NCBI GenBank assembly: GCA_021234155.1 | Contig: JAJEKV010000003.1 | Span: 33,775,166 to 33,839,165, forward strand | Length of the DNA: 64,000 nucleotides | DNA from: Isoetes taiwanensis | Taxonomy: Eukaryota > Streptophyta > Lycopodiopsida > Isoetales > Isoetaceae | Reading direction: 5' to 3' | Shown: positions 44,622-56,581 of the stretch, piece by piece | Layout: each line of letters opens with the position of its first letter | Position numbering within the stretch: the first letter of the stretch is position 1 | Notes under the pieces: model-generated | What the model was told of the DNA's origin: nothing | Database searches by the model: none | What the model saw: only the letters and a program-made list of their open reading frames with translations | Program-made: the position numbers and the translations under genes

Positions 44622-45361
44622 TGCTAAAAACCTGTTGTAAGCTGTAAATGTTAGGTCATCCCTACCGGCTAACCGGAAGTTTGGATGCATGGAGGCACTG
44701 AGGAACTTGCGACTGAGACTAATGGCAGACAATCTGGTGATAACCATTTGAGGGTCATTTTGAAAATAGTAGCCGAAACCAGTTCGTGCAAGAAGTTATT
44801 TGATGGGTCTCAAAATCGACCCCGATCTCTTTTCTTCTTGATGGGTTCGCAAATTTGCATGGCGGTCCCTCGATGATAACCAAATCGGGCCGGCCTTATC
44901 ACGCCATTTTCCTCCCATCACATGCAAAATTCTCGGTGCCTCCAAACACAGGGGAGCCCCATTCTTTGATTGCCTTAACATTTTGCTTCCTTTGCAAGCT
45001 TGGGCACCTCGTTTACGATTATATTCACCTGACAAATGACTAGCAACATAAGGAGAAGGCTGGACTTACAAATCCGGGAATTGATTCTTGAGCTCTACTT
45101 TGTAGTTGCAATTTGTGACATTGAAATAGAAATCGGGGTAAGAACTCGTTTAAAGACATTGGGAGGAACCGATTGCGGATGGCAAGGACTGATAGCGAGG
45201 CCTTGGGCTCTCGGGATATGCGAAAGGGAAGAACCATTTTCGGGTGGCACAAGCCATGACCGGAAAGGTTTTGCTGCAAAATGTTTTGCACTAAGATGAG
45301 AGATGTTGGTCGATTGAAAGATCGGTATTTTTTGGGGTTTAAATAAGCGAGGGATGCAAAG
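44622..45361. other. Unassigned stretch upstream of the PPR relic
   Basis: Short frames on both strands (44685-45299) are protein-like in composition but unrecognised. No clear gene. Confidence 0.35.
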
Positions 45362-46550
45362 GTGGCTCACATTCACGTAATAGCTCTAAAAGCATTCTTA
45401 TCTTTCCGAAGATATCACGGGAGGAAGGCATCAAGGCAAAAGCAGTGGTGTACCTTGCCGTCCTTAAAACGCCATCCAGTCGTGCTCTCGGAAGGTAAGC
45501 TTATTCATGCTCAAGTTATTAAAAGTGGATTGAATGGGAGACTTTTTATTGCAAATACACTTCTCAATGTGTATGGAAAGTGTGGCAAAGCATGGAAGAT
45601 ATATGGATGGTCTTGATTTTATTACAACGAAAAAGATATCATCACATGGAATGCCATGCTTGCATATCATTTGCACAACGGAAATATTGCGGGTCTCTCC
45701 ATCTTTACAGGGAAACGATATAGAGAAGGTTTAAAACCCAGAATTACATTTCTTCACGGTTCTTGATGCATGTATCGGTATTCATGCTCCAGACAAGGAA
45801 GTGCATTCATATTTCTATTATCCTTTATGGATTAAGGTTAAATATAGCGATTAGCGTGCTCTTGTCAATCTATATGGCAAATGTGGATGCCCGAAAGGAT
45901 GCTTATGAAGTATTTGAAAAGATGCCATGCAAAAATACGGTTTATGGAATAATGATGATGGCATAAGTTCGCTTTGTTGTTGTTTCATGAGATGCGTGGA
46001 GAAAAACACGAGCCAACCAAGGTTACATTTATAAGCATGCTTGATTCTTGCATAACATTGTCCTAAGGAAGTTAATCCATGCAAATATTCTGCTTTAGCA
46101 GTGCTTAGATCAGATGTCTTAGTGAGAACATCCCTTGTGAATATGTATGGAAAATGTCAAGGTTTGAAGGATGCCTATTTGCTATTCAATGACAAGTCAA
46201 ATGCAATGACATTTATAAAACCTCCTTTCAAAGATGCAATCATGCTTTAAGAGGAAAGCAAGATGAGGGGCCATCATTTCTTTGTTTCTATGGCCCCAGC
46301 AAACAATGGCATCACAGTATGTATGATTAGGTTGTTTACACTATGCATGCATGGTTGACCTCTTAGGTCATGTTGGTTGGCTCGATGAAGCAGGAGATTT
46401 GATTCAAGACATGTATTATGAATCTGATGATGTTGTGTGGATGGGCTTTCTTGCTGCATGTCAAGTATATAACCTTCAGAATGAGGTATTCTTTCCCATT
46501 GTGATCGAAAACCTTCAGAATGAGGTATTCTTTCCCATTGTGATCGAATA
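45362..46550 (+). pseudogene. Pentatricopeptide-repeat (PLS-type PPR) protein, decayed
   Basis: Several PPR signatures survive in order in changing plus-strand frames: GKLIHAQVIKSGLNGRLFIA then NTLLNVYGKCG at about 45490-45590, DAYEVFEKMPCKN at about 45900-45935, RSDVLVRTSLVNMYGKCQG at about 46100-46160, and CMVDLLGHVGWLDEAGDLIQ then DVVWMGFLAACQVY at about 46345-46470. The last matches the E-motif region after the repeats in organelle RNA-editing PPR proteins. Stops and frameshifts occur between nearly all blocks, so it is a pseudogene. Functional relatives bind specific organellar transcripts. No DYW domain is visible. Confidence 0.85.
46471..46546 (+). repeat. 38-bp exact tandem duplication at the end of the PPR relic
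   Basis: The unit beginning AACCTTCAGAATGAGGTATT is present twice, head to tail, at 46471-46508 and 46509-46546, with no mismatch. This suggests a recent event in an already decayed gene. Confidence 0.9.
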
Positions 46551-47502
46551 ATCCTCTTAATCCAAAGGGGACTTTTGCTTAAAAACCAATTCAATCTGTC
46601 TCTATTATTAGCAAGCGGTATTTGTAATTTTTGCCGTTAGATCTACTAGTATTTGTATTGATGGCGGGACAAAATAAAAACTCCTTGAAATTTCCTCTAT
46701 GGCCTCCTCGAGCGTCTGCTAATAAGGATCCATCTCGAGCTAAGGCTGAATGTGGAGTCCTTGCACCTCTCCTTTTCGTAATAGTCGCTCTTAACAAAAC
46801 CTCGTAAGAATATGGGCTCTTAGACATCTTATGGAAATTTTGGTCTCAAAAAGGTTAGTTATCTTTCCTAGATTGTGATCGCACATTTAACTATTTTACA
46901 TGCCTTGTGCAATAAAAAGCTCAAACCAACGAAATGGAAGGTTTCAATGATGGCATCATTATCTATGTAGTAGAGTCGCTAGTACTCGTGAATGCCTGTA
47001 GCGAAGCAGGTGGTTATCAACTGCATGCTTCATGCTCTAGGCAACCATGTGATAAGTCTATTCCATAGTGGTCTTTTTTTATTTTTATATTCCAAGTATA
47101 TGTCAGTATATGCTCGAAAACATGACTTTGAAGTGTGATTTAAGCCATTTCACTCTCGGGTCACGGAGGGCAACCCTCCGTGCGCAGCACCTTGTTTCTA
47201 TTGTGGAAATCACAGAAGTAAAATAAAGGTCTATGCTATCAACTAACTAAGGTTAGTAGTATTTCAAGTTGATCGGCAGTCTCGCTTTCTTTGCTTTCTT
47301 TGATCACCTTTCTTGCAGAAACCGGCCAATGTGCCATTCTTATTTTTAAGTTCGAGTTTTCAACATTGTTAGACATTTTGTGCAACCGCTCACAACATGA
47401 TTGGCACATCAGATCCGTTAATGGGCTTGCTTGGCTAGGAAAGAGTCTTTCGGTGCTTTCTTGGCTTTAGAGAGATAGAAAGAAAAAAGGTGGAGCATTC
47501 AA
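46551..47502. other. Unassigned intergenic stretch
   Basis: No gene or repeat was recognised. A small palindrome, GGAGGGCAACCCTCC, lies at about 47165-47180. Confidence 0.4.
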
Positions 47503-48232
47503 ATCGGCTTCAGTTTTTAGGCATTTTTATTGTGCAAGGCCAAGTTGTGGCTAGCATCTGATGCACTCTTCTTAGATTTCGCTCTATTTCATGTAGAGCT
47601 TGGCAAAATCGTGTAGACAAGAGGTAAAATGCACTGACCCATTTATACTAAAAATGCATTGATCCATCTATACTAAAATGCCATTCAGCTATTCTTATTC
47701 ATCTATATTTCTTAGTTTGGCACTATTTCGTTCTTCAGAAAACAAAAATAGGATCATATTATTTATCAGTAAATTCTTCTCTTGGGAACTCAGTATAGTA
47801 TATGTTTTGATATTCTTCATGTCTTTGCTGATTAAGATCCAACGCCATAGCCCGGTCTTATTAAGATACATCCATCTATCGGCTTCAGTTTAGACAGTTT
47901 TATTATGCAAGTTGTGGTTAGTATCCGAATATGCACTTTTCTCAGATTTCTCTCTGTCTCATATCTTCTGAGGCATTGTTAGACCTTTGCAAAATCTCGC
48001 AGACAGAGGTAAAATGCACTGAGCCGTCTATACTAAAATTTTATCATGTTATTCTTATTCATCTTTGTTTCTTAATCTCACACTATTTCTGGTTTCCAAA
48101 AACAAAGAGAGGATCATATTATTCGTTTCTTGGGAACTCAGTATAGCATGTGCGTGTTGTTTTGATATTTTCATGTGCTGCAGATTAGGGCCCACTGCCA
48201 TAGTCCAGTGCTCTAAGGTACATCCATCTACA
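47503..48232. repeat. Tandem duplication, two copies of about 360 bp
   Basis: Both copies start ATCGGCTTCAGTTT (47503 and 47878), pass through GAGGTAAAATGCACTGA, ATAGGATCATATTATT-like and TTGGGAACTCAGTATAG segments, and end in ACATCCATCTA. Within copy 1 a short piece with ATGCACTGACCCAT is doubled. Non-coding. Confidence 0.8.
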
Positions 48233-48688
48233 TAGATATGCTGCTATAGTACATCTAAGATGAGTGATTGATCATTACCTGAATAATCATATGCATATTT
48301 TGGCTTAGAAGTATGAGTTTTTATTTGCCTAATCTTCATCTCGGGTTCTATATCAAGTTTATAAGCAAGGTAGCAGTTCAGGATGCAATCCACTACGATA
48401 GGAGCATGTATATTCTCTTAAATATGTTGTCTATGGATGTGTGTAATCCAATGTATACACAGTCATAACCTTAAGCCAGCAAGCAGATCATGTACTTTGG
48501 CCTAAACCCAAATTGATCGCGTGAATCTGGCCAATTATATTACATAATCATTATGCACACCCATTTTATTCCATTTAGTAGTTGAATTACATGTATAAGC
48601 ATCATAGGCAAGCTATGAATGTTGACTTCATGCAGACTATTCCACAGATTATTACCCACAAGCGGTAGCCACATCAACATAATAAATG
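48233..48688. other. Unassigned intergenic stretch
   Basis: AT-rich; nothing recognised. Confidence 0.4.
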
Positions 48689-48696
48689 GTAAGCAA

Positions 48697-49515
48697 CAGG
48701 GTAGCCCTTAAGCTCGAAATATCGCCAAAAGGCTAGTTTTTTGGACATTTGCATTTTTTTTCACTATTGTTGAGTAGGATCAATTAGGAGTGGTGCCAAT
48801 AAAATATCGCCACCTTGTCTACAAAATTTTCTCCCTCCACTCATAAATTAGCCTACATCACTAAATGATGGATTCTTGGATTCGCCCCCATGTGAATTTT
48901 ATTCTTGATAACTATTCTAAAATCGCCCCTTAACCCCCTAAAATCATGTAAAATTAATAAGAATTCTATTCGAGTTTTTTAGAATTGTCGTTTACCTCCA
49001 AGAAAAAACAAAAGGAAGAGAAAAAACCATGCATGTTATATGGATTTCATGATCCGGTTCCAACATCCAGGTTTACAATCCTGGAGTATTTTTGCTTTTG
49101 GTCTGTTGTTTATCCAATCTTAAAAAGATGATTGAAATCAAATCGATTTGTGCTTGCCCACCATAATATGCAATCATGCCTCGACTAAGTTTATGTACTT
49201 GTTGTTGTTTAGCCCTTAGTGTGGAGCTATTGAGATTTACAATTATATGCCAATGTCTGATAACATGTATATTCATTATGTGAGCATTATGCTTACAACT
49301 GTATACGGACATAACAAATATATATTGTAGACCCAAATTTTACTTGAGAAAAAAGTATATATTCCATCGCTTGATGGACGAAAGATTCGCCAAGGTTGCT
49401 ACAACTCAAATTGAAGCCTGAAACAAAATCGCCAACATAACTAATCGAAAAAAGCTAAGATTCGCCTCACATTCTAAATTACACCTATAAAAATTTGGGC
49501 TTAAGGGCTACCCTG
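48697..49515. mobile_element. Non-autonomous hAT-type element (MITE), 819 bp, with 8-bp target-site duplication
   Basis: The left end CAGGGTAGCCCTTAAGC (48697-48713) and right end GCTTAAGGGCTACCCTG (49499-49515) are exact reverse complements. GTAAGCAA stands directly outside on both sides (48689-48696 and 49516-49523). An 8-bp duplication and ends of the CAGGG type are the signature of the hAT superfamily. The interior has no transposase. Confidence 0.9.
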
Positions 49516-49523
49516 GTAAGCAA

Positions 49524-50354
49524 TATGTTGTGCTAACATCCCTGGAAGATATGGTATCACATAATGTTTCTTTATGATGGAATGATATGTTTCTTTACAT
49601 GACGATATGTTTCAGTTGCTGGTCATGAATTGTTACGGGTTCTAAACCATAGCTCGCAGCTTTGCATAAAGCAGGACTGGTCGAAATTAGCTGTTTGGCA
49701 GTGCTAGAGAATTCTATGAAATTGTAGACTGTGCTAAATAGTACTCATCAATGATAATTCTATTGATTAGTAATACAGTGAAGAAAGCAGCACTTATTCA
49801 GAAGTTTAGGAACAAATTAGAGCTGGACTGTTTGTTGCATGGAACTTTTAGTTTAGTTGAGCCCGTGACCAAGATAAGCGTGTTTTTCTACGTGAGCTCT
49901 ATGAATAATAAATCCATTATCAAACGTTTCGGGTCAAAATTCCCAGCCTATGGTTTATGCAATGTTCGTAGAAACATCATTTTCATTCTCAACGTTGGAG
50001 AAAATTGTGATACATAATTCAAAGTGGCACATGTTCTTTATAACCTAAAAAAATTACATGTTTCACATTTAACCACCCTAACATTTCACGTGAGAATGCT
50101 ATGGTATTTTGATGTCAAATATCTTAATGTTGATACTACACAATGTTTGAAGCCATGTATTGTTATTATTGGCCCAAGATCTTAAGCTTAAAACTCCCCA
50201 TGTTATTCGAAAGACTCTATGTGCATTATATTTATACATTCTTATTCCACCTATAAACCATATTAGTCACCCATTCCACACCTTCATGACTAATGCCCGG
50301 CATCGCCAGGCACACGTTTCTAGTTAGATTATAATACAATAACCCAATATGGGT
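49524..50354. other. Intergenic; one unassigned open frame
   Basis: A plus frame at 49751-50017 (88 codons, with KKAALIQKFRNKLELDCLL) is unrecognised and of doubtful coding value. Nothing else was seen. Confidence 0.3.
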
Positions 50355-51600
50355 GCAGTGTTGTCCTGTATAGTTTTGATCAAAATTTTATCCTTAAATC
50401 CCATTAGGCTTTCCACCCTATAAAATCTGAATCATAAAAACGAACAGAGAAAAGAATAGAATTAATAAATGTTATATGCATCGTAAAAGGATCAATAAAA
50501 ATAGCATAATAGATATACTGAAAATAGTTAACAAGTCATCTGGAAGGGATTGCATATACTTAATTGTAGAGTATTGTGCACGAATATAAAAGCACAGAGA
50601 GAACTCATTTTCTTCTCCTTTCGATCCTCTCTTCTTCTCCTTTCGAATCCTCTTCTTTAAATTCTATACTTGCTGGGCAGTCTCCTTAGTCCAAGAAAGT
50701 ACCCGATCGCCAATAATAATTCGCAATAATCCATCGTAAAAATATTGGCACCCAGTAGTGACACACTCAAGAATATCATCAGATGGCAATAGTTTCCACT
50801 GAAAATCAATTAAAGTTAACAATTAATACGTAAAAAACATTGTAGTTTCAATAAAAAGCTTAAAAAAAAAAAAAAAAAACCCACTTTTCCAAGCAATCTT
50901 TGTCAGTAATCCAATCTATCACATTTAGCATGATGAATAAGTAGTTCAGACTCTCTTTATGTACTTAATTGTAGAGTATTGTGCAATATAAAAGCACAGA
51001 GGCAACTCCTAAGTCCTGGATTGCCCAAGAAAGCTCACATGGTGATGAGCTACAAACTCGAGATAGATTTTTTGGTTGACCAAAAAAAAAAAGCATGGTG
51101 GAAAAAATTACGTTCTTGCAATTGTTTTTTCTTGTTCTTCTCCCGCGCATTTTTAGAACGCTTTTATGTTCATGATTTACATATTTCAGAATGCTTTATT
51201 TTCATTTTCATGGCTCACGTAGTTCATAGATTAGAGGCATTCATACATGTATTGAGACAGATTAGAGACACATATACATATATTGAAACATACAGTTTAT
51301 CAACAAGATAAAAACCATCTGGATATATTGCCATAAGACAATCAGAATAAACTTTTCGATAGTACTTAGTAGCTATACCAAAGTTGTCCTGTATATATTT
51401 GATCGACATCTGATCCTTAAATCCCATTAGGCTTTCCACTCTACGAAATTCTAAATCACAAAAATGAACAGTAAAGAAATGAATAGAGTTAGTAAATAAT
51501 AGTGTCGTAAGAAAATCAAGAAAAATGGAACAATAACATAATCGCTACTGAAAATAATTGGCAAGTCACCTGGAAGGGATTGTGCATCAACACTGCCTCC
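50355..51600. repeat. Spaced direct repeats about 1 kb apart
   Basis: GTTGTCCTGTATA through CCTTAAATCCCATTAGGCTT to CTGGAAGGGATTG occurs at about 50360-50550 and again at about 51383-51580. A separate block, TTAATTGTAGAGTATTGTGC followed by ATATAAAAGCACAGAG, occurs at about 50560-50605 and 50965-51003. These look like an internally rearranged tandem duplication. The TATAAAAG could be a promoter element inside an LTR, but no LTR ends were found. Confidence 0.6.
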
Positions 51601-52567
51601 TTTTACTTCGAGCTAGCCCTTTACATGCAATAGTACATACTTTTAACGACTCATGGTTGCTGAAACTACATAAATAGGATCGATATGGTTATTAAAAATA
51701 TTGTTCCTTGCTTCCATGCAAATGTACTGGCTACCTTTATATGTTGTATTATTACCTGCTTCAGATTTATGCTAAGAAATGCAAACAAGCTTCATATTTT
51801 AGGTTGTAACATATCCTACATAAGACAAGGACAACATAAGTAAATTAGTATTCTGCAGCCCGAGAAATATGCTTGAGTAGTATCTCCATAAATTGTTTGC
51901 AGGGCGGGTGTTTTAACTTACCTTTTAAAATGAATAACAACTTTTATAGTATTATTCAACTGCATTTAAAATCTTTGATTGACTTTCAACCATCCAAATA
52001 TAAATTAGACAACTAAAAGTTGTTTTACATTATAAAAGTTGTGAAATAAATTAGATATATTTAGTACTATAAGTTTACAAATTTTATTAAAATATAAAAT
52101 TTTAAATGAAAAAAATAATTTTTGTATTTCATAAGATATTGCAAGTTGGGTTGGTTTGGGTTTGACATAGCTTGTCTGCGGTTTGTAGTGAAGTTGTATT
52201 CTTGAGGGGTCTAGATTTCCTTAGGTCTTATCATATTTTGTGTATCGCAAATGTAGGTTGTGTCTATCCTAGAATATTGAAATTTTGATGTTGTGGTAGA
52301 TGGGTTGCATTGAATTGTAGGAATTAGAGCGTGTCATGTGTTTTTGGGCGTCATATGCATGTAGGATGCATTATAAGTTTTGGGATATTGTCTCTTTATA
52401 ACTAGAAAGCGGTGTATTGTTCTAGTTTTTTAGAATATTTTGGTCGGCCTTTGTTCCTTGTTGTCGGCTTGGAACTTTTGTTGGAATTAGTTGAAATATG
52501 GGAAGAAAGATGTTGTTACATAAATGGATGCATTATTTGAACCATTGAAATTGGAGATTTTAGAATT
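51601..52567. other. AT-rich intergenic stretch
   Basis: Nothing gene-like was recognised. Confidence 0.4.
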
Positions 52568-53080
52568 TTGTATGTTGACTCAACACGTATACAGGGTAGA
52601 TTAGATTTAAATGATCGAAGCAAATTGGAAGATGAATTGGAAGTAGCCATGGAAGCGGACGTTGATAAAGGTCGAAAAGGAGGGAAGGATGTAAGGGAGG
52701 GCGAGCTGGTCACGAAGATGGATGAAGGGAAGTTGGACGAGTTGGCCAAGGTGGATGAAGGGAAGCTAGAGGAGTCAACGGAGGCGATGGCAAGCACGGA
52801 TGAAGGGAAGCCAGAGAAAAAGAAAGTCAGTAGGAAGCAAAGAGATATGGAGGGTTGGAGGAGAATACGACATAGGCGTGCGCTGGAAGCTGTTGTGCAC
52901 TTACAAAGCGCAGATGGGAAACGAAATCCTATTCTCATGAAAAGGATAAAGGGAGCTGCCGATGATTTTACTATTTCTGGAAGTAAGTTAACTGCTCAGT
53001 TGTTGAGGCTACATCGTCTGTTACAAATTTTGGAAGCTCGTCAGGTGGCGGCTGCACAGTTCATGAGAGGGCTTATGTAA
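52568..53080 (+). CDS. Hypothetical charged protein with Asp-Glu-Gly-Lys repeats
   Basis: An open frame of 170 codons ends with TAA at 53078. There is no ATG at its first codon; the first in-frame ATG is about 52649 (MEADVDKGRKGGKD), or an upstream exon supplies the start. The middle has three imperfect repeats around DEGKL (KMDEGKLDELAKVDEGKLEE, then STDEGKPEKKK). The basic RKQRDMEGWRRIRHRRALEA and the helical end TAQLLRLHRLLQILEARQVA follow. No family was recognised. The region is surrounded by repeats and faces the minus-strand frame at 53641, so it may come from a transposon. Confidence 0.4.
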   Translation: MYVDSTRIQGRLDLNDRSKLEDELEVAMEADVDKGRKGGKDVREGELVTKMDEGKLDELAKVDEGKLEESTEAMASTDEGKPEKKKVSRKQRDMEGWRRIRHRRALEAVVHLQSADGKRNPILMKRIKGAADDFTISGSKLTAQLLRLHRLLQILEARQVAAAQFMRGLM

Positions 53081-53640
53081 GAGAGGTCTATATGTTTGTA
53101 TGTAGTCTGTGGTTGATGTATATAGTCGTGTGGCAATGGACTTGATGAATTAAGTATTAAACAGCGTATTTGCTATTTGTGAGTAAATTTTGTTGTGAGC
53201 ATATGTAAAAGAAGTTTTAATAAATTTGTCTTGTTAAATTGTGTTTAAGAAAAAGCCTTGATATAACAGTGTTGTATTATTTAAATGTTTAAGAAGAGTG
53301 TTATCTCATAATCAGTTAAAGGGTTTTTCGTATCTGATTGGTTGTAATAGTTTTGAGTTGCTTGCTTATATGGCAACATAGTTAATTGTGTGTGTTTTTT
53401 ATTTTCATTTTTCATTTTTATTTGATTAGATACTTTACATTTCAGATTTGGAAAGATATGAATAAAAAAACCTTTCAAATTTATGCAATTTTTGTACACC
53501 TCAAGCCAAACACAGCAATGTATTTATTTGCTCAGAAATCCATGATTCTGCTTATATGTCTTGAAAGAATAGAATAGAATAGATCAAACTCACAACAGAT
53601 TATTATTTATTTACAGACATGAGGGCGTACTCATTTGTTT

Positions 53641-53936
53641 TCAGATAGCGTGTGTCTTCTCAGCATCAACAAAATTTCCCTCACTGTCTAAGATTTTGAC
53701 ATCATCTTCTAATTTTTCCAGCTCTGCTTTATGCTCATTCATCAATTTTGTCAGGATCTTATAATGATCAGCAGTTGCAGACATCATGTACTTATAGTCT
53801 TTAAATCATGAAGGCGTTGACGAATCTTCTGGACTGGAGTAAGCGGAGGAGCAGCTGATGCTATGAGATGCACGCAGACACGATGAGTATGTCTTCGTTT
53901 AACAAGATGGGTTGCCTCTCTATCATGCTCCATATC
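53641..53936 (-). pseudogene. Terminal exon relic, unknown helical protein
   Basis: After an acceptor-like CATCAG at about 53937 the minus frame reads MEHDREATHLVKRRHTHRVC, then LIASAAPPLTPVQKIRQRLH. It shifts frame once near 53810 and continues KDYKYMMSATADHYKILTKL, MNEHKAELEKLEDDVKILDS and FVDAEKTHAI before TGA at 53641-53643. The second part looks like a coiled coil. It faces the plus-strand ORF at 52568-53080, with 560 bp between the stops. No family was recognised; one frameshift makes it a probable relic. Confidence 0.4.
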
Positions 53937-53944
53937 TGATGGAA

Positions 53945-56232
53945 GCGATGTACATAACCAAGAAGAGTAAAAAGAATGTTAGTATAATTTCAATAAAACA
54001 AAGGCTGCATTGAGAAACAGGTATATGAATAATACTAGAAGGAAGAACGGTGTTATGTGGTTCTTGCAGAGTAATACTTAAAATAAAATCTAGGATCATA
54101 TAGATAAAGAACACACAACACATGTATTATAGCTAGTGTATTTGTGAATATGTGTTTAAAAAAAAGCTAGTAATTTACTTGCAATTTTTTTTGTTTTTTA
54201 AACTTAACAACCATTGAGACATTTGTTTATATAATTATAACTTCACATTTTCTTAAACAAATTTTTCTATCTAATATGCAAGCTTTTTCTCATAAAATTT
54301 AGAATTATAATTTTGCATTTATCAACATAAAAAAAAAATAGTTGAACTGGCATCTATTATATCTCTTTCACGGTGGTTGTTGAGTAATAAACTTGTTATA
54401 ACCCTATAATAAATAACAAACTGAATCTCTTTTTATAAAATTTTGGAAGTTAATTTTGACATTTAAAACTTATAATTTTATATCAAATATACATCGTAAA
54501 AGTGTTATGTATAAATTTCATTCTTCTTGTTGTAAAGTATTTTTGAAGTTTTAATGTCGCCGTCTTTTTTTTTTTTTAAATTATTGTATAGGATATATTA
54601 TTTATCATATCATTTACATGAATTACATTTGTTAAATTTTTAATTTTTCACTTTATAACCAGTTATGATTTATTATCTATAAGGTCTTATTTATGAGAAA
54701 CGACCATTTATAAAAAATAATAATTAATGAGAGCTCCACATATTCAAATTCATCGATATTTGGTAATCTAGCGAGAGTAAATATCAACAATGGCGAATAA
54801 TAGCACTGCAATTAACAAGTTTAGATGTTTTTAGAAATGTCACAAATATTATAGCTAAGCTGCATATGGATATTCCATGATAAGACATAGCTTGAATATC
54901 TAAAAGATCTCTAATTTTTCATATGCAAAAAGTTTGTTAGTTATACGTCAGCATGGAAACTGAAGTTATCATGCACTTGTGGAACCATGGGATTTAAAGA
55001 AAAATGTAAGTTGTGTAAGTGGACTTCTAAAATATTGAGCATTTTGGCTTTGCTACAACGTCATGTAAGCTTAGATGAATATTAAGCTAAGGTAACTTTT
55101 TTTTATGAAAGATGGAGTCTAATGTGACTTGATACATTTGTGCACTTGTTAAAACATGGGCTGCATTTACACTTTATATAGACGACACTTTCTGGTGCTC
55201 TTGGCAATTGTCTAAGCATGAGATCCAGGCACTTGCGAAACTTTGAAATTTAAGGGATAAGGGATTATGTTGTTTAGGAAATTCATTTCTATTGAAATTT
55301 TCCTTTTGGCACATTTCTAAACCTAATTTTATTGCTCAAATCTTTTTGTAAAACTCCAGAAAAAGCAGGGTCGTTGGATCTGGACTCTAAGCACAGATGT
55401 TGATTACAAACGAAGATTAGGGTTTCTACACCTTATGGCCATCGTCAGCACTCCATCCTAAGGTATGATGATTTTCTTATTTAGATCTGTGAGCAGACAA
55501 GTGTCTAGGTGATTTATAGCAATAAGCATTTGAAGCAAAGTATATTGCCCAGATCTGAGCACTATTGGATTTTCGATGTGTTCTACTAGCCGGGAATTGC
55601 GAACAAACATTGAGCAATTTGGATTGGCAAAATCCTCCCTGGAAGTAAAGATATGGTTGTTCTTGCATCAACTCGTGGAGTCCTAATCAAGGCTCAAATT
55701 TGACTTTCACGCTTGTTTTTGGCATTTTTGCCTATTAAAACAAGCAAAAAAAAAAAAAAAAAAAATTGTATTACACATGAAAGGTCGCCAATGACAAAAT
55801 GCCTATCATACGGAAGGGCCATCAAAATACATATTTGTCATTTAAAAGGCTAGATATTTAAATTATCTTGTCATTTTTTTGCTATATATTTATAGATATA
55901 TTTTTTATTTCCTTAATTTTCTATATAAATAAAATGATATGATATATGAGCACATAAGAAAAATGTATAGTCCACTCCACACAAGCAACGAATTTAAAAA
56001 CAGTTCATGGGCATGCAAATTTAACACCACCCATTACCCAACCATTGAAAATTTGAATATGAGGGTAGACCTACTATCGTCTACTTTCTCTGATTTCTCT
56101 GATCCAAGAAAATTTTAACCCCACAAAATTTGGCAGCAGGAGCCTGGAAGTAGAATAGAGCACAACCAGCAACCAGCTTTCCGCCGACCGACCCAGACTG
56201 ATCCATTCCAATCTCATCGATCTGCTACACCA
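53945..56232. other. AT-rich intergenic stretch
   Basis: Long AT-rich region with poly-A/T runs. No gene or repeat ends were recognised. Confidence 0.45.
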
Positions 56233-56581
56233 TTGCTAGTCGATCTCATCGATCTGCTTGCATCGGCCAGTGGCAGGGAATCGGCCATGAAATTGGCCCT
56301 CAAGGAAATCGGTACCTCAGGGAAATCGGCCCGGGAATCTCAGGCAAATAGCTTTGATGTTCTTGGGCTCATACTTGGGTTCTTGGCCTTTATGATATGC
56401 TCTGCTGCACCTGGTTTTTTGGCTTCTCTTATATGCTCTGCTACACACGGATTTTTGAAACTACAGAATATATTTCAGAGCCACCACAGAATATTTATGC
56501 GCAATCAACAAATTTGTAGAACCATTACTTCAACAAACCCATATAACATTAGCTTTAGCTCAAACACAGCATTAGCCCGAC

